Origin: Faecalicatena faecalis
GTDB lineage: Bacteria; Bacillota; Clostridia; Lachnospirales; Lachnospiraceae
Length of the DNA: 64,000 bases
Direction: 5' to 3'
Assembly: GCF_012524165.2 (NCBI RefSeq)
Contig: NZ_JABACJ020000012.1
Span: 62,001-126,000 of the forward strand
Shown here: positions 27,094 through 35,260 of the stretch, one piece after another
Numbering within the stretch: the first letter of the stretch is position 1
How the letters are laid out: every line of letters begins with the position of its first letter
Position numbers and translations under genes: made by a program
Notes under the pieces: generated by a model
Told to the model about the DNA's origin: nothing
Seen by the model: the letters and a program-made list of their open reading frames with translations, nothing else
Databases searched by the model: none

Positions 27094-27792
27094 CTATGAT
27101 AAAAGCTCTTGTTCCCTCATACTGTAATAGCAATTATCCCCGATAATGATATGATCCAACAATTCAATCCCGATCAGAATCCCTGCCTCATATACCCTTT
27201 TGGTCGTCAGGACATCTGCTCTGCTCGGCTTTGGGTCACCACTTGGATGGTTGTGGAGCAGGACAATGGAGACAGCATTCTTCTTGAGGGCCTCTACGAA
27301 CAGTTCCCTTGGCGAAAGAATCGCCGAATTGATTGTTCCTTTGGAAATATCTGTATCTGAGATCAATCTTGACTTTGTATCCAGCAGAAGAAGCTTCATA
27401 GACTCCTGTCTGCTATGCCTCATGTCTTCCATATAATATTGTGCGATAGAAGACGGCGTAGAAAAATCAAGTCCTGCCAGTGCACTGGCCTTTGAGAGCC
27501 TCTTGGCAAGTTCCGACAGGCATAGAATCTGGACTGCTTTCACCTTTCCGATGCCCTTGATTTGCATCAACTGCTCCAGTGTCCACTGATGGATATTCAA
27601 GATACCCTCTGTTGAAAATGCAGGATGCAAAAGCTTATCTGCAAGTCTGAGGGAATTCTCTCCTCTGGTACCTGTACGCAGCAAAACAGCCAGTAATTCA
27701 CTATCCGTTAAATTACTCGCCCCAAACCTCATGCACTTCTCATATGGCCGCTCTTCTTCCACCATTTCTTTCATCGTATTGTTTTCTTTCAT
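27094..27792 (-). CDS. radC: RadC/JAB-domain protein
   Basis: A 232-residue protein with an N-terminal helix-hairpin-helix segment (IKGIGKVKAVQIL) and a C-terminal JAB/MPN metalloprotease-like fold with the zinc motif HNHPSGDPKPSRAD. The biochemical function of RadC is unsettled despite its name. It commonly precedes mreB in Firmicutes, as here, with an 80-bp gap. Confidence 0.94.
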   Translation of the reverse strand: MKENNTMKEMVEEERPYEKCMRFGASNLTDSELLAVLLRTGTRGENSLRLADKLLHPAFSTEGILNIHQWTLEQLMQIKGIGKVKAVQILCLSELAKRLSKASALAGLDFSTPSSIAQYYMEDMRHSRQESMKLLLLDTKSRLISDTDISKGTINSAILSPRELFVEALKKNAVSIVLLHNHPSGDPKPSRADVLTTKRVYEAGILIGIELLDHIIIGDNCYYSMREQELLS

Positions 27793-27871
27793 ACATCATA
27801 CCTGACTGCGGATGTTGCAATACAATGATTTATTTTAGCATAAATTAAAATTCATGTATAGGTCTGCATTC

Positions 27872-29497
27872 TTAAATTTTTGTGAAGACTTTGTGGAAAG
27901 GCGCATATCTGCGGATGATGGCTTCCGCCGTTTTCATCCCATCCATGGCGGCGGAGGTGATTCCACCGGCATATCCAGCCCCTTCCCCACAAGGGTAGAT
28001 TCCGCCCAAATTACTTTCAAATTCTTCATTTCGTTCTATCTTTATAGGAGATGAGGTACGGCTTTCGACCCCGGAAAGCACTGCATCTGCCCTGGCGAAC
28101 CCATGAATTTTGTGATCCATCAGACGGATGCCCTCTTCCAGAGAGGCTCCTAATATTTCCGGGAAAATGGCGCGTACATTGCCCATCGTGCAGGCTCCTT
28201 TGATTTGAGGGAGTACTTCGCCGAACTGTTCAGACACTCTATTTTCACAGAAATCCTGAAAGCACTGAACGGGAACCTTTCCCTGTCCCTGTGCAAAAGC
28301 ACGCTCCTCCAGCATACGCTGAAATTCGACTCCAGCAAGAGGATGTGAGCTTCCATAATCTTCAGGAGTGACTGTGACGATCACTGCACTGTTGGCGTTC
28401 ACTCCATCACGGCCGTGGTAGCTCATCCCATTTACTGCCAAACGCCCCTCCTCAGAGGACGCATTGACGACATAGCCGCCCGGACACATGCAGAAGGTAT
28501 AGGCACCGCGTCCATTTTCAAGCTGGGCGGTCAACTTATAGGAAGCAGTCGGCAGCTCCTTTGGTGCTCCTTCCCCATACTGGCAGGCCTGAATCATTGC
28601 CTGTGGATGTTCGATGCGGACTCCCACTGCAAAGGCTTTTGCCTGCATGGAGATTTGCTTCTCATATAACATCTGAAAGGTATCGCGGGCACTGTGGCCG
28701 ATGGCCAGGATGACCACTTCCGCGGCCTCCTCCTCGCAGCCGTTGATCTGGATTCCCCTGACGCTGAAAGGACCCTCTGGATGCTTTGTCTGTAACAGCA
28801 GATCTGTCAACTGGCTGTGGAAACGAAATTCTCCCCCCAGCTCTTCGATTTGCTGCCGCATCCTTTTTACGACATGAATCAGGATATCCGTGCCTATATG
28901 GGGTTTCTGTTCATATAAAATTGATTCCGGCGCCCCAAATTTCACGAAGGTCTCCAGGACATAACGATTCCTTCCCTGCGCATCCTTCACTAAAGTATTT
29001 AATTTCCCATCCGAGAAGGTGCCTGCACCGCCTTCCCCAAATTGGACGTTCGAGGAGGGATTTAGACGCCCGTTCTCCCAAAATGCTTCTACATCTAAAA
29101 GCCGCTGCGTTACGTCTGCACCGCGTTCCAGGACCAGTGGACAAAATCCAGCCTGGGCAAGCAGATAGGCGCAGAACAGACCAGCAGGGCCGCTGCCGAC
29201 GATGACAGGTCTAAAAGATAAGGTCTGATCCCCGGAAGCTGGAAGCTGATACGGGGTACGGGTAATCTTCTGGACCTGTTTTTTCATCTTACGAAGCACG
29301 CTGCTCTCCTGCTTTACTTTTACATCGATGGTATAGGAAAAAAAGATATCCGGCTTCTTTCTGGCATCTATAGATTGTTTGAAAATCTGGTAATCCAGCA
29401 GGGCATCCTCCGGGATATGGAGAAACCTCAATATTTTCTCCTCTAAATCTTTCTGGCTGTGGCCGGGACGCAGTTTTAACTGATTGATCCTAAGCAT
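27872..29497 (-). CDS. FAD-dependent dehydrogenase (COG2509 type)
   Basis: A 541-residue flavoprotein. A small N-terminal domain (MLRINQLKLRPGHSQKDLEE, up to about residue 90) precedes the FAD-binding Rossmann motif VIVGSGPAGLFCAYLL (near residue 103). The SSNVQFGEGGAGTFSDGKL segment and the C-terminal GEGAGYAGGITSAAMDG FAD motif are typical. The substrate is unknown. The start ATG 29497 overlaps the stop of the upstream flavoprotein by 8 bp and follows AAGGAGG; the longer open frame has no support. Two unrelated flavoproteins in tandem suggest linked functions. Confidence 0.88.
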   Translation of the reverse strand: MLRINQLKLRPGHSQKDLEEKILRFLHIPEDALLDYQIFKQSIDARKKPDIFFSYTIDVKVKQESSVLRKMKKQVQKITRTPYQLPASGDQTLSFRPVIVGSGPAGLFCAYLLAQAGFCPLVLERGADVTQRLLDVEAFWENGRLNPSSNVQFGEGGAGTFSDGKLNTLVKDAQGRNRYVLETFVKFGAPESILYEQKPHIGTDILIHVVKRMRQQIEELGGEFRFHSQLTDLLLQTKHPEGPFSVRGIQINGCEEEAAEVVILAIGHSARDTFQMLYEKQISMQAKAFAVGVRIEHPQAMIQACQYGEGAPKELPTASYKLTAQLENGRGAYTFCMCPGGYVVNASSEEGRLAVNGMSYHGRDGVNANSAVIVTVTPEDYGSSHPLAGVEFQRMLEERAFAQGQGKVPVQCFQDFCENRVSEQFGEVLPQIKGACTMGNVRAIFPEILGASLEEGIRLMDHKIHGFARADAVLSGVESRTSSPIKIERNEEFESNLGGIYPCGEGAGYAGGITSAAMDGMKTAEAIIRRYAPFHKVFTKI

Positions 29498-30710
29498 GGG
29501 AGGCCTCCTTTCCTGCAACATACCCACTGGACCATGCCCACTGCAGGTTGTATCCTCCGCAGATACCATCCACGTCCAGGATTTCCCCTGCAAAGTACAA
29601 GCCCGGCACATAAAGCGATTCCAACGTCTCTGCGTGCACTTCCTTTGTGTCCACACCGCCTCTGCACACTTGGGCCTGTTCAAAGGATTTGGTGTCTGTC
29701 ACCTCTGTCCTAAAGCCCTGAATGAGTGCAGAAAGCCTTGTGATTTCCGCTTCGGTACAATCTCCAGCCTTCTTGCTGCGCTCTATCTTTGCAAGCTTTA
29801 ACCAGAGGTCAGACAGCTTTTTATGAAACAGACCGACCAAGAATTCTTCCATCGTCTTCTGAGGTCTGGAAGAAATCCTGTTTTTTAAGAATGTTATGAA
29901 TTGTTCTCTCGAAAAGTCCGGCATAAAATTAAGAACGGCCGTTACTTCTTTCTTTTCATACAGCCCGATTGAGGCATAACGGCTGACCTGGAAAACAGGG
30001 ATTCCAGAGATTCCATAGTTGGTCAACTGGATTTCGCCCGTGTCTGCCGCTTGACATTCTCCATCGACATAGATGGAGACCCTTCCGTTGGCCCGGACCC
30101 CTGCGATACCCTTATAGAAATTCTCCTTGCAGCAAAGCTGTACAAGGGACGGCAGTACCGGAATCAGACGGTGCCCCAGCTTCTTCGCAAGTGTATACCC
30201 AGACCCGTCTGAACCAGATGCAGGGGCAGCCTTTGAGCCTGCTGCAAGGATGACCTTATCAGCGGAGAACGCTCCTTGGTCCGTGCAGATTTTAAATCCT
30301 TTTTTTACAGGCTGAATCTCCCGGCAGTGGACCTCTGTCTGAATGTCGACATGAAGCCGTATTGCTTCCATTCGCAGAACATCCAGTACAGCGGACGCCT
30401 GATCAGAATGAGGATACAAATATCCATTGCGGTTCTTAGAATAGATGCCCAGCTTAAGAAAAAAGGCAATGGTCTGCTGTGCATTAAATTTTTCGATGAT
30501 CTGCCAGGGAAACAGCAGATTTTCGGAATGGTAACAAACTGGCTCCTGCTTTAGGTTCGTAAAATTACATCTTCCGTTCCCGGTGGAGAGAAGCTTCTTC
30601 CCCACCCGGTCCTTATGTTCCAAAAGCAGAACTTCTGCTCCGTTCTCTGCCGCTGTGACAGCCGCCATCAGACCGGATGCACCGCCTCCGATTACTGCGA
30701 TTCTCGTCAT
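29490..30710 (-). CDS. HI0933/BaiN-family flavoprotein
   Basis: A 406-residue FAD protein. The N-terminal motif AVIGGGASGLMAAVTAAENG and the TGNGRCNFTN signature are hallmarks of this family, as is the C-terminal GEILDVDGICGGYNLQWAW. Relatives include BaiN of bile-acid-converting clostridia and aminoacetone-oxidase-like proteins, but most members have no proven substrate. It is translationally coupled to the next flavoprotein. Confidence 0.9.
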   Translation of the reverse strand: MTRIAVIGGGASGLMAAVTAAENGAEVLLLEHKDRVGKKLLSTGNGRCNFTNLKQEPVCYHSENLLFPWQIIEKFNAQQTIAFFLKLGIYSKNRNGYLYPHSDQASAVLDVLRMEAIRLHVDIQTEVHCREIQPVKKGFKICTDQGAFSADKVILAAGSKAAPASGSDGSGYTLAKKLGHRLIPVLPSLVQLCCKENFYKGIAGVRANGRVSIYVDGECQAADTGEIQLTNYGISGIPVFQVSRYASIGLYEKKEVTAVLNFMPDFSREQFITFLKNRISSRPQKTMEEFLVGLFHKKLSDLWLKLAKIERSKKAGDCTEAEITRLSALIQGFRTEVTDTKSFEQAQVCRGGVDTKEVHAETLESLYVPGLYFAGEILDVDGICGGYNLQWAWSSGYVAGKEASHA

Positions 30711-30727
30711 AAGTGATATCCCCTTTC

Positions 30728-32035
30728 TTAATCCGCCTTTATAAGTGCATCTTTTGATACCAGTCCTGCATCCACCAAGTTCTGTAAGGATTTCAGGATT
30801 CCAAGCTTGGCATGAGGCCAGGTCAGTCCTCCCTGGAAATAGACTGCATAAGGAGGCTTGATTGGTCCGTCAGCACTTAATTCGATGGAAGAGCCCTGTA
30901 CAAATGCTCCTGCCGCCATGATGACATCACTGTCATAGCCCGGCATTGCCCAAGGCTCCGGGCTGACATAACTGTCTACCGGGGCAGCGGACTGAATTCC
31001 TTTACAGAAAGCGATCACACCCTCTGGTGTTCCCAGCTCTACAGCCTGAATGATATCGTGGCGGCTCTCAGTTTTGTTCGGAATGACTCCAAATCCCAGC
31101 TTCTCATAGATATTAGCTGCAAAAACAGCCCCCTTTACCGCACTACATACGACCGTCGGTGCCAGGAAGAAGCCCTGGTAGAATGCCTGCATGACACCCA
31201 GAGATGCACCGACCTCTTTTCCTAATCCAGGTGATGTCAGACGGTAAGCACAGTTCTCAATTAAATCTTCTCTTCCGGCTACGTAGCCGCCGATTGGTGC
31301 AAGGCCGCCGCCCGGGTTCTTGATCAGGGAACCGACAATCATGTCTGCCCCTACATCGCTTGGCTCGATGGTCTCCACAAATTCCCCATAGCAGTTGTCG
31401 ACCATACAGATGACGTCCGGTTTGATGCTCTTAACAAATCGAATCAGTTCTCCGATTTTCTCTACGGAGTAGCTTGGGCGTGTCTGATATCCTTTCGAAC
31501 GCTGGATCGTGACCAGCTTTGTCTTCTCATTGATAGCTTCCTTAATTGCAGGATAATCAAAATATCCATCCTCTTTTAACTCCACCTGTCGGTATGTAAT
31601 ACCGTACTCTGCCAGGGACCCCTTGGATTTACGAATTCCGATGACTTCTTCCAGGGTGTCATAGGGTTTGCCCACTGGAGAAAGCAGTTCGTCTCCGGGT
31701 CTTAAATTAGCTGACAGTGCCAGCGCCAGTGCATGGGTCCCACAGGTGATCTGGGGACGTACCAGTGCCGCTTCAGTATGGAATGCACTTGCGTAGACTG
31801 CCTCCAAGGTATCTCTTCCCATATCATTATAGCCATAGCCACTGGCATACTGAAAACAGCCTTCACTGACACGATTCTCCTGCATTGCGTGAAGGACCTT
31901 TAACTGGTTGTATTCCGCTGTCTCATCGAATTTCTGGAAACGCGGCATTAATTCCTCTTCTATCCTCTGTCCGAATGCGAGGACCTCCTGGCTGATTCCT
32001 AATTTTGCATAGATCTGGTTCATTTCAAAATTCAT
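30728..32035 (-). CDS. PLP-dependent methionine gamma-lyase family protein (YnbB-like)
   Basis: A 435-residue fold-type I PLP enzyme of the family once called aluminium-resistance proteins. The PLP lysine is in VGSLIKNPGGGLAPIGG, preceded by CMVDNCYGEF and by the YGYNDMGRDTLE segment. It probably acts on sulfur amino acids by beta- or gamma-elimination, but its substrate is unknown. Placement directly after miaA is widespread in Firmicutes. Confidence 0.9.
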   Translation of the reverse strand: MNFEMNQIYAKLGISQEVLAFGQRIEEELMPRFQKFDETAEYNQLKVLHAMQENRVSEGCFQYASGYGYNDMGRDTLEAVYASAFHTEAALVRPQITCGTHALALALSANLRPGDELLSPVGKPYDTLEEVIGIRKSKGSLAEYGITYRQVELKEDGYFDYPAIKEAINEKTKLVTIQRSKGYQTRPSYSVEKIGELIRFVKSIKPDVICMVDNCYGEFVETIEPSDVGADMIVGSLIKNPGGGLAPIGGYVAGREDLIENCAYRLTSPGLGKEVGASLGVMQAFYQGFFLAPTVVCSAVKGAVFAANIYEKLGFGVIPNKTESRHDIIQAVELGTPEGVIAFCKGIQSAAPVDSYVSPEPWAMPGYDSDVIMAAGAFVQGSSIELSADGPIKPPYAVYFQGGLTWPHAKLGILKSLQNLVDAGLVSKDALIKAD

Positions 32036-32075
32036 GTTCTTATCCTCATTTTTTCTATTGTTTTTTAGGTCGTTT

Positions 32076-33026
32076 TTATATAACCTGTCTGATCTTTAAT
32101 TCTTTCAACATCTGCTCAAGGATTTTTTCTTCGTCATATCTAAAATCCTGTTTGTTCAGCCAGATTACATCCCGTTCCCGCTTGAACCATGTAATCTGAC
32201 GCTTTGCAAAATGCCTGGTATCCCGTTTGATGACATAGACCGCTTCCTCCAAGCTCATCTCACCTTCCAGATAAGCCAGGATTTCTTTATATCCAAGTCC
32301 CTGCATGGAAACCATGTCTCTGCTATAACCACGCTCTTTCAACATTTTGACTTCTTTCACGAGTCCTTCTGTCATCATCTGGTCCACACGGAGGTCTATC
32401 CTGTCATACAAATGGGCCCTCTCATCGTTGAGCACAAAATAAGCGGACTGATAGGCAGATTCCTTCTGCCGTTCCTCCTCATTATGCTCAGAAATCTTTT
32501 TTCCTGTCTGATGATAAAATTCCAGGGCACGGATGACTCGTTTTCGATTGTTTTCATGGATATCCTGTGCCGCCTTTTCATCGATCTTTTGCAGCATATC
32601 GTGCAGAAAAGCGTCCCCTTTTTCTTTCGCAAGGGCTTCTAAAGAGCGGCGGTAGGCTGTATCACTATCATTTTTAGTAAAATCAATATCATAGAGGAGC
32701 GCCTGAATATAGAAGCCGGTCCCACCTACAACAATGGGGATCTTTCCCCTGTTATAGATGCCCTGTAGCGCCTCTTTTGCCATCTGCTGAAAACGGACGA
32801 CATGGAATTCCTCGTCCGGCTCTAAGACATCTACGAGGTGATGATAAATCCCCTCCATCTCTTCTGGACGGATTTTGGCGGAACCGATATCCATGTATTT
32901 GTAGACCTGCATGGAATCGGCCGAAATAATTTCTCCGCCGATTGCCTTGGCAAGTCCGATCGATGCTTTTGTCTTCCCGACGGCGGTCGGCCCAGTCAGA
33001 ATAATCAATGGTTTCTTCATGTTCAC
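32076..33026 (-). CDS. miaA: tRNA dimethylallyltransferase MiaA
   Basis: Adds the isopentenyl group to A37 of tRNAs that read UNN codons. The 316-residue protein has the P-loop TGPTAVGKTKAS (residues 11-22), the DSMQVYKYMDIGSAK segment, GGTGFYIQALLYDI and the KRDTRHFAKRQITWFKR tRNA-binding region. It starts 9 bp after mutL. The MiaB enzyme that acts next on the same base is encoded 5.5 kb upstream. Confidence 0.96.
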   Translation of the reverse strand: MNMKKPLIILTGPTAVGKTKASIGLAKAIGGEIISADSMQVYKYMDIGSAKIRPEEMEGIYHHLVDVLEPDEEFHVVRFQQMAKEALQGIYNRGKIPIVVGGTGFYIQALLYDIDFTKNDSDTAYRRSLEALAKEKGDAFLHDMLQKIDEKAAQDIHENNRKRVIRALEFYHQTGKKISEHNEEERQKESAYQSAYFVLNDERAHLYDRIDLRVDQMMTEGLVKEVKMLKERGYSRDMVSMQGLGYKEILAYLEGEMSLEEAVYVIKRDTRHFAKRQITWFKRERDVIWLNKQDFRYDEEKILEQMLKELKIRQVI

Positions 33027-33035
33027 TCTTCCTTA

Positions 33036-35168
33036 TCATACAATTCGTTTAAACTTCTTTTCCAGCTCCCGTTTCGTCATAGCAATGATCGTCGGACGGC
33101 CGTGCGGGCAATGGTATGGATTTTCCAATTCTAATAGTTCTCCGATTAGCGTATCGACCTCCATTGCGGACAGCTTGTTATTCCCCTTTACGGCTGCCTT
33201 ACAGGACATGGAGGCTACCTTCTCGTCGATCAGTTCTGGTGTCATATTCCCGGAGACACCTACGGACAGGCTGTCCAACATTTCCATCAGAAGCTCCTTT
33301 TTCGCAATGGAGAACAGATTGTCCGGTACTGCGCGCACTGCATATTCGTCCCCGCCGAATGGCTCGATTTCAAATCCGATCCGCTCAAAACGGTCCATAT
33401 GTTCGTTCAAAAGCTCTGCCTCCTGCATTGTCAAGCTCAGAATGATGGGCGGGCTTAAATACTGGGAGGTGTATTCCCGATTCTTCATCTCCCGCAGGGT
33501 GCGTTCGTATAAGACCCTTTCATGGGCAGCATGCTGGTCTATGATATAGAGATTATCATGAAATTGCACAAGCCAGTAAGTATCAAACACCTGGCCGATC
33601 AGCTTGTATTCGGCCTTCGTCTCACGTCGCAGGAGCTTCTCCTCAAACAGATCCATCTGCTCTGCCTTGCCCAGGGTATCTAGAACATCTGATGATTTTT
33701 CTGCAGATTCATTCAAATGATCAGAAGAATCCTCTGTCTTACCTCCAAGGCCCTCGTCATCTTTGTCAGCTTTAGCAGGCGTTTTCTTTTCTTCTATATG
33801 ATAATTGCCGGTTTCCCGTACCATATTCGGCATTGGTTGCTTTTTGGCAGATATTTTTTCTGTTTCTGCGACCTTATTATGGTAAGAAAGAACCCGTTCC
33901 CGCATTTTTTTCAAAAAATAGTCCTCGTTTTTTTCTACCGGCTCCTCTGGAACGGTCCTGAAAATCTCCCCAACTGTCCTTGCAGGCTGTGACACGTTTT
34001 TTTGTATTTCTGCTGCAGATGTAGTATCGGGGCGGATATCCACCTGCTGCAAAATATCGGCTTTCACGTTGGTATTTGTTGCGGTCTGTGTCCTTGCTTT
34101 TGGCTTTAACAAAAAAGGGCTCTCTTCCTTAGCCGGCTCGGCACGACGTGGCTGAGGCACATCCACGACAGGAATCAGTTCCGGCTCCAAAAGGGTTCTG
34201 TGCACACCTTCATATACCGTATTATAGACCTCCTGCTGTTTCTGAAAACGCAGCTCCATTTTGGTCGGATGGACATTTACATCGATATCCTCCCCATTGA
34301 TTCCAAAATGCAGCACTACAAACGGGAATTTATGCTGCATGACAAAGTCCCGGTATGCATCCTCGATTGCCTTCGATATCATACTGCTTTTTACATATCT
34401 GCCATTCACAAAGAAGTTCTCAAAATTCCGGTTCCCGCGGCTGACCAGCGGCTTGCCGAGGAATCCTGTCATATGCAGGCCTCCCTTTTCATAATCCATC
34501 TCGATCAGATTCGCAGCGACTTCTCTTCCATAAATGCTGTATATCACATCCCTTAGCTTTCCGTTCCCGGCTGTTCTTAGCTTCTCCTGTCCATTGTTGA
34601 TGAACTGAATAGATACCTCCGGGTGAGAAAGCGCCAGACGCATCAAAAGGTCCTGGATGTGCCCCGCCTCCGTCATGGCCGTTTTTAAGAACTTTCTTCT
34701 GGCAGGTACATTATAGAAAAGCTGCCGGATCAGAAATGTAGTTCCATCCGGGGCCCCGGTATCCTCCAGGGACAGCTCCTGGCCGCCTTCAATCACATAA
34801 CGTGTACCAAAGGTCTCCTCACGTGTCTTGGTAATTAACTCTACCTTTGTCACGGCAGCGATACTAGAGAGAGCCTCCCCTCTAAAACCAAGGGAAGAGA
34901 CATGGGTCAAGTCTTCCACACTGCGTATTTTACTTGTGGAATGCCTTAAGAATGCATTCTGTACGTCCTCCCTTACGATTCCGCTTCCATTGTCTGTGAT
35001 GCGGATGAATGAGATACCGCCCTCCTGGATTTCTACGACAACTGTGGTCGCTTTCGCGTCGATTGCATTTTCCACCAATTCCTTTACGATAGAAGCCGGA
35101 CGCTCAATCACTTCCCCGGCGGCGATTTTATCAATTGTAATTTGATCTAATACCTGAATATGCGGCAT
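33036..35168 (-). CDS. mutL: DNA mismatch repair protein MutL
   Basis: A 710-residue MutL. The GHKL ATPase motifs are ELVENAIDAK, DNGSGI and LGFRGEALSSIA. A long poorly conserved linker (about 340-500) leads to the C-terminal endonuclease domain with DQHAAHERVLYE, SCKAAVK and CPHGRPT, so this is a nicking MutL of the kind found in organisms without MutH. It starts downstream of mutS across a 92-bp gap containing a large hairpin. Confidence 0.97.
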   Translation of the reverse strand: MPHIQVLDQITIDKIAAGEVIERPASIVKELVENAIDAKATTVVVEIQEGGISFIRITDNGSGIVREDVQNAFLRHSTSKIRSVEDLTHVSSLGFRGEALSSIAAVTKVELITKTREETFGTRYVIEGGQELSLEDTGAPDGTTFLIRQLFYNVPARRKFLKTAMTEAGHIQDLLMRLALSHPEVSIQFINNGQEKLRTAGNGKLRDVIYSIYGREVAANLIEMDYEKGGLHMTGFLGKPLVSRGNRNFENFFVNGRYVKSSMISKAIEDAYRDFVMQHKFPFVVLHFGINGEDIDVNVHPTKMELRFQKQQEVYNTVYEGVHRTLLEPELIPVVDVPQPRRAEPAKEESPFLLKPKARTQTATNTNVKADILQQVDIRPDTTSAAEIQKNVSQPARTVGEIFRTVPEEPVEKNEDYFLKKMRERVLSYHNKVAETEKISAKKQPMPNMVRETGNYHIEEKKTPAKADKDDEGLGGKTEDSSDHLNESAEKSSDVLDTLGKAEQMDLFEEKLLRRETKAEYKLIGQVFDTYWLVQFHDNLYIIDQHAAHERVLYERTLREMKNREYTSQYLSPPIILSLTMQEAELLNEHMDRFERIGFEIEPFGGDEYAVRAVPDNLFSIAKKELLMEMLDSLSVGVSGNMTPELIDEKVASMSCKAAVKGNNKLSAMEVDTLIGELLELENPYHCPHGRPTIIAMTKRELEKKFKRIV

Positions 35169-35196
35169 AAGTCCTCTCCTTTATCCATTCACGCCC

Positions 35197-35257
35197 AAGG
35201 GTCTGCCCCTCCTGTCAAAGGGGAAATCCCCATTTTTTCAGAAGGGTCAGACCCCTT
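35197..35257. repeat. Large imperfect hairpin between mutS and mutL
   Basis: Left arm AAGGGTCTGCCCCTCCTG and right arm CAGAAGGGTCAGACCCCTT pair over about 18 bp with two mismatches and a bulge. The loop contains a second palindrome, GGGGAAATCCCC, next to a six-base A/T run. It could attenuate transcription from mutS into mutL or be a small repeat element. Confidence 0.55.
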
Positions 35258-35260
35258 TGC

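Noticed and set aside
29498..29683. 62-codon N-terminal extension of the COG2509 flavoprotein
   Set aside because: Lies in another frame over the end of the HI0933-type gene; ATG 29497 has a strong ribosome site and fits the family start.
33116..34556. Several plus-strand frames of 75-210 codons opposite mutL and miaA
   Set aside because: All antisense to conserved motifs, with Ser/Arg/Pro-rich composition typical of shadow frames.
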